A stretch of 64,000 bases of DNA from JAENVT01 sp963773085 (GTDB lineage Bacteria > Actinomycetota > Acidimicrobiia > Acidimicrobiales > Ilumatobacteraceae). A program made the position numbers and the translations under genes. Below the pieces are notes generated by a model, which worked only from the letters and a program-made list of their open reading frames with translations, did no database searches and was not told where the DNA came from. How positions within the stretch are numbered: position 1 is the stretch's first letter; every line of letters starts with the position of its first letter. Below, one piece after another: positions 32,050-42,592 of this stretch. The DNA is taken from assembly GCA_963773085.1 (NCBI GenBank), contig CAVYZS010000013.1:62001-126000 (forward strand), read 5' to 3'.

Positions 32050-32982
32050 TGAGGAAGCTAGTGACGCGTGTCGGGGGGCTGTGGCCGCTGTCTCGGGTGA
32101 CCGTGGCGGCGGCGATCGGGGTGGTGGCTGGGTCGGTCGTGGTGGGAGCCGTCCAGTTGGTAGGCGCGACGACATCGTCGGGAGATCGGGCGATCTTCGA
32201 GCCGCTCAGTCCGGCCCGCATCCTCGATACCCGGGACGGCACCGGCACGGTGGGCGGCTCGACGGCTCCGCTGGGACCGGGCGGCGCCATCAACCTTCAG
32301 GTCACCGGAGCTGGCGGGGTGCCCTCAGATGCGACTGCCGTGGTGATGAACGTGACCTACACCGACGCGACGGCGGCAGGTTTCCTCACCATCTGGCCGT
32401 CGGGGGAAGCTCGTCCGACGGTGTCCAACCTCAACACTGTGCCGGGTGGTACCCAGCCGAACCTGGTGACGGTGAAGCTCGGCGCCGGCGGGAAGGTGTC
32501 GATCTTCAACTTTGCCGGTACGACGCACGTCTTGGCTGACGTGGCGGGCTACTACCGGGGGCACAACTTCGATGATCGCTACTACACCAAAGCCGAGACT
32601 TGACGCCCGTCTGAGCGCTCTCACCGGCGACAACATCGTCGACGGTTCCCTGAACCTGTCGGACCTGGGCACGCCGCAGAGCGGCATCGGACCGCAGACC
32701 GAGACATTGACGAGTCCCATCACCCTGCCCGGCGGCTCCTGCAAGGCGGCCCTCACCGCGAACTTCGGCGACGAGCGCCATCGGCCGTATGGTGATCGGC
32801 ACGCTTGACGGACGGCGCCGGCAAGGCGGTGTTGCCCAACACGGCTGCGATCGTGCCGTCGATCGTCATCAGTACGACCCAGGGCGGGGCGGTTCCCAAC
32901 GTGGTCGTGTGCAACACAGGCGATGGCGCACTCACCGTCCCGACAGGATCCGGTGTTCCACTGGCGATTGATCGACGCCTGA
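32050..32982 (+). CDS. Secreted or anchored protein with PARILDTRDG motif, frameshifted
   Basis: ATG at 32050 begins MRKLVTRVGGLWPLSRVTVA, followed by a hydrophobic stretch (AAIGVVAGSVVVGAVQLV) that acts as a signal or anchor. The exported part has FEPLSPARILDTRDGTGTVG, INLQVTGAGGVPSDATAVVM, NVTYTDATAAGFLTIWPSG and HVLADVAGYY, a beta-rich module frequent in secreted proteins of Acidimicrobiia and related actinobacteria. The frame shifts near 32590 and 32800. The C-terminus (SIVISTTQGGAVPNVVVCNT) ends WRLIDA with TGA at 32980-32982. No enzymatic motif is visible; a surface or matrix role is inferred. Confidence 0.65.
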
Positions 32983-33032
32983 TGCCCATACACAGAGTGC
33001 GCTCATCCTGCTTTGCTGTCTGGCACCTTTGA

Positions 33033-33440
33033 GGCGCCGCGGCAGCGCGGCGCTTGTTCGCAACGCGACCTTGTGTTGTTGTGGTTGGCATCGCGGCGGT
33101 ATCTCCGACGGGAGTGGTTCGTCGCCGGCTGAATTACTCAGGCCACTCGCCGGACGCGCCCGCTAGCACGTCGGAACATACCAACAGGACACGTACGATC
33201 TCTCGCGCTCCGATCGGCAGATCGGGCGCGACCAGCGACGGTCACGTTCCGACCCCGCACCGTGCGAGGCCGGGTGCCGAACGCCGATTCGGTGTGCTCG
33301 CGTTCGCAAGCGTGCGGGCGGCATTACGCGTTCGTGTGCGCGACCGACCCGGCTTTGGGTGTCGCCTATGAACCGCGCACGTTGCGCGTTTGTGGAGCAC
33401 CGGACCCGGGCCGAACGCGTCGATGCGCGGAGTGGTGGGG
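33033..33440. other. Gene-less stretch in element A
   Basis: Both strands show only short arginine- and proline-rich frames without ribosome sites or recognisable motifs. I see no repeats or RNA genes. Confidence 0.4.
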
Positions 33441-33665
33441 TCATGGGGCGAGGGTTTGCGGGCCGACGGCTCGGGCGCTGCCGCCCGCCAGACGCGCCAT
33501 GCCCCGCCGCTCGACTTCGGTGATGGCCCGTCGGATGGTCATCGGGCTCACGCCGAGCCGTGTTGCCGCGTCTGCGAGCGTGACCTGCTCGCGACCTCGC
33601 GAATCACGGGGCGGACATCGACAAGGGCGGTTCCGCTCGCGGAAGTCTGACAGCAGCACGAGCAT
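33441..33665 (-). pseudogene. Helix-turn-helix fragment
   Basis: The segment VTLADAATRLGVSPMTIRRA followed by ITEVERRGMARLAGGSARAV reads as a DeoR/GntR-type winged helix. Nothing recognisable lies on either side, and the frame's N-terminus (MLVLLSDFRERNRPCRCPPR) is not domain-like. It could be a remnant of a larger regulator or a small excisionase-like protein. The evidence is limited to the helix-turn-helix pattern. Confidence 0.35.
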
Positions 33666-33744
33666 CTTCGGAGCACCGATCTCGACCCGAGGACGTGGGG
33701 CTAAGCAAGGAACGCGGTGAGCAACCTGCGCTACTGTCTTTCCA

Positions 33745-36700
33745 ATGAGCGGCCGGCTGATGCCTCAGCACTTCACCGTAGCGTTCTCGTTCGCCGGCGC
33801 GCAGCGAAGTTTAGTCAAGCCACTCGCCGAGAATGTCGAGCAGCGGCTGGGCTATGCCAGCGTCTTTTATGATGACTGGTTCGAGCATGCCATCGCAGTC
33901 CAGGATGCCGATTTGCTTCTGCAGGCGATCTACAGAGAGCGGTCTGAGCTCGTGGTGGTGTGTATTTCGAGTGACTACAATGATCGAGCTTGGACGAAGA
34001 TTGAGCATCGCGCGGTTCGGGCCCGCCTCCAAGTGTCCGACGATCAGGTACGTGTGCTATTCATCCGGGTCGGAGAAGGTGAAGTCGAAGGGGTCCTTTG
34101 TAACACGATCGCTCCAGACATTCGGACGCGGTCCACAGTGGAAGCTGTCGACCTCATCATCGACCGTTTGATCTCTATCAATCCGTCCCTTGTGCGCGAA
34201 TCCACCGACGAGGCGAGTGACGGGGGCTGGCCGACCGCGCCGCCCGGGCTTCGCTGGCCCCTCGCCGATCGCACGCGGCCGCACGTACTGCGTTTGCTCG
34301 GCTTATCACCGCCGACAGCCCGGAGCGGCTTCTCTGCGTGTGCGGTCCCTCGGAGACGGGGAAGAGCACGATCTCAAAGCAGATGCACGCGATGGCCTTC
34401 AACCTGCCGGGTGTCATCTGCGGCCGGTTCGACTTTAAGGGCACCGGCGGCTTGGACAATCAGGTCGATGACCTGGCGTTTCGCTGAACGTTGACGCCCC
34501 GCCGCCCGGACGGCTGAACTATCGTCTCAGCCAGGTGCAGGACTCGCTTGCTCGCCTTGTCCGCCCGACGCTACTGATTCTCGACACTTACGAAGCGGCG
34601 GGCGAGGCGACCGATTGGGTGGAACAACGGCTGTTGCTCGCCCTCGGGAAGTCCTCGTGGTTGCGGGTGGTAATCCTGGGGCAGCGCTTGCCGGACAACA
34701 ACGACGCGCCTTGGTACTCGGTGGTCGGTCCGAGCATCGCACTTGAGCCACCGAGCCTCGACGACTGGTACGAGTTCGGTCGCGAGCATCGCCCCGACGC
34801 AGACTGGCTGACCCGGGAGTGGGTGCTGGCAACCCATGCGGCGGCAGGCGGCAAAGCCACGCTGCTCGCACAACTCCTGAAACCACGGTCGTGAGTCTCG
34901 ATCCGTTCGACCAGCTTCGCATCCTCGAGGGCGCTAACCGTGACCCTGGCCTGCTCGTTCTCGCATCGGTCGACATCACCTTCGCCGAACTCGACGAGGA
35001 AGGTCGTAACCGAGTACACGCCGCCCTGAAGGCAGCGAGTGTGCCGCACTGGTGTGACCCGCACTTGCTCTCACTCATGCTAGGACGGAGTGTGACTGAC
35101 ATCGAGGAGACGTGGCCTTCGCTCATAGCGCTGAATAATGTCGAGCCGTTCCCGATCCGGGGCGAAAGGGCTGTAAATGTTCACGAATCTTCGAGAAGGG
35201 CACTGCGGAAATGGCTTGTGCGAGAAGATCCTGAGCGTTTCAGGCAACTCTCGTCCACCGCTGCCGCAGCATTTCGCGGAAGGGGACTCTTCTACGGAGG
35301 TCATCGAGTGGATCTACCTTCTACTCACAGCTGATCCGGAACGCGGCGCCGACGTTCTCGAACGGGCACGAGATCCATTTCCCAGCCATGAGGACGAGTT
35401 CGCACTGAGGTCCGTCCTTCAGGAACTGATTGACGACGCTCTCGTGTCCGACCGACCTGAGGTGTGTGTTCTGCTCAGAATTGCAGCACACCGCGCCTCG
35501 GTGAGTGGGGCGGCTGCGGTCGCCGACCTCAGCTCGACGCTGCTTGACCGAGTATCAGCATCCGGGGATGATGTGCTGGTAGCCGACATCTACAGCCTCG
35601 CGGGTGACGTCGCTGAGGCGCGTGGTGATCTTGCTGCCGCCGAGGCAGCGTTCCAGGAGGGCCTGGCCATCGTCCGGCGGCTGGTCGAACAAGACCCCAC
35701 CAACACGGGCTGGCAACGCGAACTCGCCGTCGCCCACAGCCGTGTCGGCGGAGTCGCTGGGGCGCGTGGTGATCTCGCTGCCGCCGAGGCAGCGTTCCAG
35801 GAGGGCCTGGCCATCGTCCGGCGGCTGGTCGAACAAGACCCCACCAACACGGGCTGGCAACGCGAACTCGCCGTCGCCCACAACCGTGTCGGCGGAGTCG
35901 CTGAGGCACGCGGTGATCTCGCTGCCGCCGAGGCAGCGTTCCAGGAGGGCCTGGCCATCAACCGGCGGCTGGTCGAACAAGACCCCACCAACACGGGCTG
36001 GCAACGCGAACTCGCTGTCGCCCACAACCGTGTCGGCGGAGTCGCTGAGGCGCGCGGTGATCTCGCTGCCGCCGAGGCAGCGTTCCAGGAGGGCCTGGCC
36101 ATCGTCCGGCGGCTGGTCGAACAAGACCCCACCAACACGGGCTGGCAAATGACCTCGCCGCCGCGCACACGTTTGTCGGCGGAGTCGCTGAGGCGCGCGG
36201 TGATCTCGCTGCCGCCGACGCAGCGTTCCAGGAGGGCCTGGCCATCGTCCGGCGGCTGGTCGAACAAGACCCCACCAACACGGGCTGGCAAATGACCTCG
36301 CCGTCGCCCACAACCGTGTCGGCGGAGTGGCTGAGGCGCGCGGTGATCTCGCCGCCGCCGAGGCAGCGTTCCAGGGGAGCCTGGCCATCGTCCGGCGGCT
36401 GGTCGAACAAGATCCCACCAACACGGGCTGGCAAATGACCTCGCCGCCGCCGACAACCGTGTCGGCGGAGTGGCTGAGGCGCGCGGTGATCTCGCCGCCG
36501 CCGAGGCAGCGTTCCAGGAGACCCTGGCCATCAACCGGCGGCTGGTCGAACAAGACCCCACCAACACGGGCTGGCAACGCAACCTCGCCGTCGCCCACAA
36601 CCGTGTCGGCGGAGTGGCTGAGGCACGCGGTGATCTCGCCGCCGCCGAGGCAGCGTTCCAGGAGGGCCTGGCCATCGTCCGGCGGCTGGTCGAACAAGAC

Positions 36701-37354
36701 CCCACCAACACGGGCTGGCAAATGACCTCGCCGCCGCCGACAACCGTGTCGGCGGAGTGGCTGAGGGCGCGCGGTGATCTCGCCGCCGCCGAGGCAGCGT
36801 TCCAGGAGGGCCTGGCCATCAACCGGCGGCTGGTCGAACAAGATCCCACCAACACGGGCTGGCAACGCAACCTCGCCGTCGCCCACAACCGTGTCGGCGG
36901 AGTGGCTGAGGCGCGCGGTGATCTCGCCGCCGCCGACGCAGCGTTCCAGGCGGATCTAAAGATTAGCCAGTGGCTGGTCGAACAAGACCCCACCAACGTT
37001 AAGTGGAAACGCGACCTTGAGATCACGCTCGGCCGCATCAGGTCCCTGGCAATCGCGCCTGGAAGAAGCTCTCCTTCGCCGGAAGTTCCGGACCGGAGTC
37101 CGAGCATGGTGGTCGAGCATCGTGCGGCGTGGACATCATTGAAGGTTGGGCTCTGGTCCATCGACCACCCGAGCGAGACGTGGCGGAACACGGGCAGGCG
37201 TGGCTCCACGTGGGCCGTCACCCGTACGCGATCCAGCCTGATGGCCAGGGACTGTCCGAGGCAGTCTTCGCAGTGCAGCCGGTTAGGCGGCGCCGCGTCT
37301 ACTCTGCGCGAATGCGGCACGGAGGAAGCCTGTCGACGCAGTCCCGACAGGTAG
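33745..37354 (+). CDS. TIR-STAND NTPase-TPR protein, multiply frameshifted
   Basis: The N-terminal TIR domain starts MSGRLMPQHFTVAFSFAGAQ and includes GYASVFYDDWFEHAI and ELVVVCISSDYNDRAWTKIE; the Glu in this last segment could be the catalytic one of NAD-cleaving TIRs. An NTPase follows in another frame: Walker A GPSETGKST at 34344-34370 and Walker B PTLLILDTYE. A helical linker (SSRRALRKWLVREDPERFRQ, EVIEWIYLLLTADPERGADV) leads to ten tetratricopeptide-like units of 48 residues (EARGDLAAAEAAFQEGLAIV, RRLVEQDPTNTGWQRELAVA). This is the architecture of STAND-type antiphage or self-recognition proteins: the repeats sense, the NTPase oligomerises and TIR destroys NAD. Indels near 34275, 34487, 34890, 35270 and in the repeats break the frame, and the 3' end is uncertain. 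The genomic-island setting fits a defence role. Confidence 0.75.
35600..37000 (+). repeat. Ten near-identical 144-bp tandem units (TPR coding)
   Basis: The marker GCAGCGTTCCAG begins at 35645, 35789, 35933, 36077, 36220, 36363, 36506, 36650, 36794 and 36938. The spacing is 144 or 143 bases. Units differ at only a few positions, which points to recent expansion or gene conversion. The 143-base intervals come from CAAATGACC at the linker, where one more A would restore the frame (Q-N-D-L). Confidence 0.9.
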
Positions 37355-37560
37355 GCCGACCGGCTCCGAAGACAGAGTAGAGCGTCAAGGCTCCGTTAGC
37401 CACCGTCGCCTATTCGTGCGCCAGCCGAATTGGTCGCGTCCACGAAGTGCCGGTTGGCAATGCTCGCGATCGCAAGCGACCGCTACCTCTGGATCCGTGC
37501 TCAGGACGCCATAACGACGGTTCGGTCGGCCGGGAGCGACCGGCGGTTCGTGCCCACCGT

Positions 37561-37596
37561 GAGCGCCGAATGCCCGTTATGGAGCGGGTTGGCAAG
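37561..37596 (+). repeat. 36-bp inverted repeat, left copy
   Basis: This sequence is the reverse complement of 38374-38409 with two mismatches. The pair brackets the UPF0158 gene. Each copy can also fold on itself, with arms GCC..AA..CCCG and CGGGTTGGC. A related copy lies at 50186-50222. Confidence 0.7.
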
Positions 37597-37623
37597 AGCT
37601 GAAGTACTTCCTGCGCCGTAGCT

Positions 37624-38358
37624 ATGACGACTAGACATTTTGATGAGGCGCGTAGCGTGGCGCCGACTGATGTGGAGGTGGATGTGAGCCACGATCGATG
37701 GCGCGATCAACTCCGCGCTGCTGGCGCAGACGGCCCGCGTCTTGCTGCAATGTTCAGCTCCGGGGTTCCGTCCGACGGGCTGCAGCTCGCCGGCGCAGCA
37801 GTACTCGCCGCAGCACCATCGACAGATCTCACTGCGGTGATCGATGACCTTGCGGCAGCACTTCGTCAGCGGGGCTGGATCGGCGACACCGAGCTCGCCA
37901 TCGCGTTGTCCGATCACGCCGAGCAACGACCGAGCGAGCTGATCCCGATCGGTGTGGATCTCGACGATCTCGCGGACGTCATCGACCAGTCGCCGGCGAG
38001 CGAGTCGTACATCGATCTCGAGACCGGTGCCGTCTGGCCGGGCGAGTTGCTCGACCTCGATCAGGGACCCGACGACTTCGACCCTGACGACCCTGGCCGA
38101 TGGTTGATTGTGAGCGGGGAGGGCTCCACAGCCGCGTACGGCGACATGGAGCGATTCATCGCAACGGTCGAATCCGAGGCACTCGGGAATCGGCTCCGAC
38201 AAGCAATCTCCGGCAAGGCACCGTTCAAGGCATTCCTTGCCACGTTGCAACGCGACGACGACCACTTCACCCGTTGGCATCGGCATCGCGATGACGCCCG
38301 AGCGGGCCGGGCGCGGCACTGGCTCGCCGAGCGCGGCTACCCCCCCCAGGCAGGGTGA
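37624..38358 (+). CDS. UPF0158-family protein
   Basis: The intact 244-residue product shows UPF0158 features: YIDLETGAVWPGELLDLDQG in the middle, and a C-terminal RWHRHRDDARAGRARHWLAE followed by RGYPPQAG. The N-terminal third is an Ala/Asp-rich helical region (LAAMFSSGVPSDGLQLAGAA). No enzyme activity is established for the family. It is bracketed by 36-bp inverted repeats about 30 bases outside each end, so it may move as a unit. No partner gene is adjacent in the same orientation. Confidence 0.65.
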   Translation: MTTRHFDEARSVAPTDVEVDVSHDRWRDQLRAAGADGPRLAAMFSSGVPSDGLQLAGAAVLAAAPSTDLTAVIDDLAAALRQRGWIGDTELAIALSDHAEQRPSELIPIGVDLDDLADVIDQSPASESYIDLETGAVWPGELLDLDQGPDDFDPDDPGRWLIVSGEGSTAAYGDMERFIATVESEALGNRLRQAISGKAPFKAFLATLQRDDDHFTRWHRHRDDARAGRARHWLAERGYPPQAG

Positions 38359-38373
38359 CGCCCCGCCCAATCA

Positions 38374-38409
38374 CTTGCCAACCCGCCCCATAACGGGCAT
38401 TCTGCGCTC
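38374..38409 (-). repeat. 36-bp inverted repeat, right copy
   Basis: This is the inverted partner of 37561-37596 with two mismatches, starting 15 bases after the stop codon of the UPF0158 gene. Confidence 0.7.
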
Positions 38410-38485
38410 GCCGTCTTGGGACGCAGCCCCGTTTTCGGCGCATCGCCGTGGTCCGCCGAACGGCCGTCTCGGCTGGGCGACGAGG

Positions 38486-39405
38486 TTACTGGCTGATCTG
38501 GATGGAGGCCACGATCTCGTCGATGGCGGCTCGGTACTGCTGCGATGTGCTCGCGTCGGAATACGCCTCGATCACGAGGCGGGTACCGCCGACGTCGAGG
38601 ATCCACAGCCGGATGTGCCTATTTCTGTTCGCCGAGTAGGTGTACCGAGACTCGTCGCCTTCTTGCCAGAGGCCGAACCCGTAGCATTCGTTCTTCTCGT
38701 AGTCCGGGACAGTGAACTCGATCTGCTTTCCGACGTACCCGTCGACGGTGATGTCGACCGCCGCGGTGGGCGCCAAGCCGGGCAGGTTCGCGAAGGCCGA
38801 GACGAGGTCATCAACGGTCGGACCGACCGGCGGGTCGACCAGCACCCGTTTGCACCCGTCGGCGAAGACGTTGCCCACATCAACGAACTTCACCCCCGCG
38901 TCGGGCAGACCTCCGCCGTGTTTGAGGTGAAAGACCCACGGATACGAAGGGTGCCCATATCCCAGCCGTCCCCCGGCACGGTGAACGTGACGGAAAGGCC
39001 GTCCTCGCCGTCAACGAAACTTGTCCCCGTCCTCGGTGCGCGGTGGTCGGTCGCGACGATGGTTGGGGCGACGGTGGTTGCTGCCGCGGGTCCTGGTTGT
39101 ACGTCGTCATCGGAGTTCGGGCTGTTGATGGCGATTGCGGCGACGCCGATGACGGCAACGACGGCTGCGGCAGCCAACACCGGGCGCCGACGGTTTCTGA
39201 CTTCGCTGGTGGGTGGTGAGTCGACGGACACGTAGATGTCCTTCACTGGAACGAGTTGCTCGTCGGGTTCGAGACGAGTGTCGTCGAGGTGGAGATGAGA
39301 TCGGCCCTCGTGGTCATCGAATGGGGCGTGCGGGTGAACGATGCGGGCGCGTTGTGCGTCCTCGTGTAACGCATCCATGAGGCGGCGTTCGAGTTCGGTG
39401 ATCAT
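38486..39405 (-). CDS. Membrane protein paired with ECF sigma factor (putative anti-sigma), frameshifted
   Basis: ATG at 39405 begins MITELERRLMDALHEDAQRA and overlaps the sigma-factor stop as ATGA. A cytoplasmic N-terminal part of about 75 residues precedes one membrane helix (RPVLAAAAVVAVIGVAAIAI) and an extracytoplasmic domain. That domain continues in the next frame after an indel near 38920 (FADGCKRVLVDPPVGPTVDD to AAIDEIVASIQISQ). Coupled membrane proteins of this layout commonly restrain the sigma factor, though no zinc-binding anti-sigma motif (HxxxCxxC) is visible. The extracytoplasmic domain would sense the signal. The function is inferred mainly from gene order. Confidence 0.6.
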
Positions 39406-39929
39406 CGGGGGAGTTCCTTGCTCAGCCGGGCAAGCGCCCGTGCATTGATGGATCGAACGGTTGCCGGCCTGGCGCCGACGATCTCGGCGATCTCGCCCTC
39501 CGGAAGGTCGGCCCAATAGCGCAGCACAAGGACGACGCGCTGTTTGTAGGAGAGTCGGGCGACGACGTCGAGCAACTCGGACGGCTGATCCGTCGACGAC
39601 ACCTCGGCACCGACCCCGATGCGCCGCAATCCGGCGTCGGCGCGACCCGCCGACCGGGCTTGGTCTCGGCAGCCGTTGACGATCGCGGTCCGAAGGTACG
39701 CGTTGCGATGCTCGATCGTTGCCAGGCGAGGACGCAGTCGCATGAACGCGTCCTGCACGACGTCCTCAGCGGCGGCGTGGTCATGCGTGAGCAACCACGC
39801 GAGCCGCACCGCGCCCGGATAGGCATCCCGGTAGAACAGCGCGAAGTCGTCGTCCATCCCACCGGGGATCGTGCCAGAGATTTCGACGCGGCGTGCTACC
39901 ACACCTTCTGAGACGTCCGGGGCGACCAT
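39402..39929 (-). CDS. ECF RNA polymerase sigma factor (SigE-like)
   Basis: Region 2 is DFALFYRDAYPGAVRLAWLL, then HDHAAAEDVVQDAFMRLRPR; region 4 is LSYKQRVVLVLRYWADLPEG, then EIAEIVGARPATVRSINARA. The total fits the short SigE family of actinobacteria. ATG at 39929 is chosen because GGAG lies nine bases upstream; ATG at 39857 after GGTGGG is the alternative. The gene is translationally coupled to the membrane protein that follows. Such pairs answer to cell-envelope signals, and the sigma factor often activates its own operon. A sigma factor on a mobile element could recruit host polymerase to element genes. Confidence 0.8.
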   Translation of the reverse strand: MVAPDVSEGVVARRVEISGTIPGGMDDDFALFYRDAYPGAVRLAWLLTHDHAAAEDVVQDAFMRLRPRLATIEHRNAYLRTAIVNGCRDQARSAGRADAGLRRIGVGAEVSSTDQPSELLDVVARLSYKQRVVLVLRYWADLPEGEIAEIVGARPATVRSINARALARLSKELPR

Positions 39930-40199
39930 TCCGTTGCACTCCGTCCGCAGAAATCTGTCGCTGACGCTGCTCAACGAGCATCGACCGGCGCAACGTCGCC
40001 GATGTCGCCGACGACGCCAATCCGATACGACCCGGGCCCCGGAGTGCCGATGGGAGACGCGCCATATCTGCCAGTGAGAATGGGTGACGGTTGGTGGTAT
40101 CCCGTTCGTTGAGGGTGGGGGCTGTCAGGCTGGCGTTTACTTCGGGGTTCGACACGCCCCGTTCCGGAGGGCGACTCGAGTTGCTGCAGTAACAGCTGC

Positions 40200-41500
40200 T
40201 CGGTCACTGGTCTCCTTCGCGGGACGTGCGTGCCTGCCCCTCAACTTAGAAAGGGGTGGCCGGATGGTCATCGTAGATTCGGCGCGCCATGTGGTCGGTG
40301 GGGTGGACACGCATCGCGATTCGAACGTCGCGGTCGTCGATTTGAATGGCGGTCTGTTGGGTGTCGAGTCGTTCCCGACCACTGGGGATGGGCATCGCTG
40401 CTTGTCGTCGTGGATGGCCGGGTTCGGCACGATCGAACGTGTCGGGATCGAAGGCACCCGGCGCGTATGGGGCCGGTGTTGCTCGTCACTTTCACGGCGT
40501 GGTGTGGTGGTGATCGAGGTCGATCGACCGGAGCGCCAGAAGCGACGCAAGCAAGGCAAGTCCGATCGGATCGACGCCGTCGAGGCCGCCCGTGGCGTCC
40601 TGTCGGGTCGTTGTGACGGCCAGGCCAAGTCCGGTGACGGTCATGCCGAAGCGTTACGTGCGTTGCTGGTGGCCAAACGATCGGCGCGTTCGACACGGAT
40701 CCGCACCATCGTCCAGCTTCGCCATTTGATGTTCACCGCTCCCGACGAACTACCGCGCCAAGTTGGGCTCGTTGACGCGAGCACGAGCTGGTCGACGAGG
40801 CCGCCAGACTGCGCCCACGACCCGGTGGTGACGTCGCCGTCTACGGTGTGAAGACCGCTGCGGTGATCCTGGCCCGGCGGGTCCACGCGCTCGACGCCGA
40901 GCTCGACGTGATCGACGCCGAGATCACACCATTGGTCAAAGCTGCGGCACCCGAGCTGTTGAACGTCTACGGCGTCGGGGCCGACACCGCTGCGGTGTTG
41001 CTCGTCACCGCCGGCGACAACGTCGAGCGGATCGCCACCGAAGCGCAGTGGGCGATGCTGTGTGGCATCGCGCCGATCCCGGCGACGAGCGGTCTGATCG
41101 TCGATCAGTTCCGGCTCAACTACGCCGGCGACCGCCACGCCAACAACGCCATCTGGCGGATCGTGATCACTCGCCTCGGTCAACACGAACCACGCACCAT
41201 CGCCTACATGCGGCGACTGGCCAGGGCAAATCGAAGCGCTACATCATCCGCTGTCTCAAGCGGTACGTCGCCCGAGAGATCTTCAAAGCGCTGCCACGCT
41301 GACAAGAACGCGGTGACGGGACTGGCCCAATAACTGCCTGACACCCTCGGGTTGTCTTTCGATCGACATGCCGTCCCGTCACCGCACACCCCGCCGGGGA
41401 CGTGGCCTGATAAGAGCCTGCCCTCACACGAGTGGCCCATCACTGGCCTGCCCGAAACCCGGCAACAAACACCTTGACAACACATAGGAGCGTCGGATCC
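40200..41500 (+). mobile_element. IS110-family insertion sequence, approximate limits
   Basis: The transposase fixes the core. About 190 bases after the gene lies CTTGACAACACATAGGAGC, a kind of sequence seen near the ends of actinobacterial IS110 elements from memory. No inverted or direct terminal repeats are expected for this family, so neither limit can be set exactly. Confidence 0.45.
40264..41302 (+). CDS. IS110-family transposase, frameshifted
   Basis: The N-terminal DEDD RuvC-like domain shows GGVDTHRDSNVAVVDLNGG, ERVGIEGT and GKSDRIDAVEAARGV with the acidic residues. After an indel near 40775 the C-terminal transposase_20 domain reads NVYGVGADTAAVLLVTAGDN, WAMLCGIAPIPATSGLIVDQ and HANNAIWRIVITRLGQHEPR, ending KRYVAREIFKALPR with TGA at 41300-41302. 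A second indel lies near 41220 and probably another near 40470. IS110 elements insert without terminal inverted repeats, now known to be guided by a structured RNA made from the element's end. As read, the transposase is inactive unless the indels are errors. Confidence 0.85.
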
Positions 41501-41611
41501 GCGCTCCTTCCGAATATGTGATCCGCACATATCGTGCGCTCCGATTGACGGCACGCATCGGCTCAAGGTTGTCTTTCGCGGTTATTCCGGTGATCACCTC
41601 GGGTTATTCCG

Positions 41612-42592
41612 GTGATCGATGTTGGCGCGGCGACGGGTGGTGGGGTGGGCGAGACTGTGGTGATGGTGTCGGGTGCTCACGGCCGAGTCGATGGTGATGC
41701 GACGAGAGCGCTGGAGCGCGCTGCGCCACCAGCCGAGGCGTTGGCGTGGGTCGCCTCCGTGGTCGGAGCAAGATCGGTGGACTGCTGGAACCGATGCCGG
41801 GTGGGGCGTCGTTGGCGATGCACCGGGTCACCGTCACTCTCGCCGACGGTGACAGTGCCCGGATGGTGCTGCGCCGCTACGTCCGCCCCGACCAGGTCGC
41901 CGACGACCCGGCGGTCGCTGCACATGAGGCCGCCGTGCTGGAACTCGTCGAACGGATCGCCACGCCGACCCCGCGGCTGATTGGCGTCGATCCGACCGGT
42001 GAGCATGCCGGCACACCTGCGGTGGTGATGACCGAGCTTCCGCGGCCGGCCACGGTGGGCGACCAACCAGCGCTGGATGCGCCAACTGGTCGAGGTGCTT
42101 GTCGACGTTCACAGCCATCGATGCTGTAGCGGCGAGCGCGTGCGCCCGTTCGCGGTGTACGCCCAGGAGTCGTATGTGTTGCCGAAATGGGCGACCAAAC
42201 CGGCGGTGTGGAACGGGCGATCGAGATCTTTCACGGCCCGGTCCCCGATGCAGGACCGCACGTTCATCCACCGGGACTTCTACCCCGGGAACGTGTTGTG
42301 GCACCGAAAGACGGTGTCGGGTCTCGTCGATTGGGAAGCAGCCAGTGTCGGCCCGCCGTCGATGGACGTCGCCCATTGCCGTATCAACTTGCTGTACGAC
42401 AGGTTGGATACCGCCGAGGTGTTCACCCGTGAATGGGAGCAACACACCGGGCAGACGTTCAACCGGTGGGCCGACATCGCCACGATCATCGGGCTGCTCG
42501 ACTCGGATCGCCGGCATCCGCCCGCTCACGGCCGACAGCACGACATCGAAGCGATGTTGCAACGCGCCGTCAATGAGATCGACGGCGCATAA
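41612..42592 (+). CDS. Aminoglycoside-phosphotransferase-fold kinase, frameshifted
   Basis: The kinase motifs are FIHRDFYPGNVLW (HxDxxxxN catalytic loop) and SGLVDWEAASVGPPSMDVAH (metal-binding Asp) near the C-terminus. Upstream in other frames are RALERAAPPAEALAWVASVV, GGLLEPMPGGASLAMHRVTV, then VLRRYVRPDQVADDPAVAAH and TPAVVMTELPRP. Indels fall near 41765, 42085 and 42200. The APH fold covers antibiotic, homoserine and choline kinases as well as many uncharacterised actinobacterial proteins. Resistance cannot be claimed from these motifs. It follows the insertion sequence in element A. The start is uncertain. Confidence 0.7.

Noticed and set aside
35600..37000. Possible CRISPR array because of regular spacing
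   Set aside because: The whole 144-bp unit is conserved, with no variable spacers, and it encodes protein. No cas genes are present.
35555..37320. Long minus-strand repetitive frames (443 and 576 residues) through the repeat region
   Set aside because: They are reverse-strand images of the 144-bp TPR units. The plus strand reads as canonical amphipathic helical repeats.
37561..38409. Integron cassette with attC sites around the UPF0158 gene
   Set aside because: The repeats lack the RYYYAAC and GTTRRRY core sites, are in inverted rather than direct orientation, and no integron integrase is seen.
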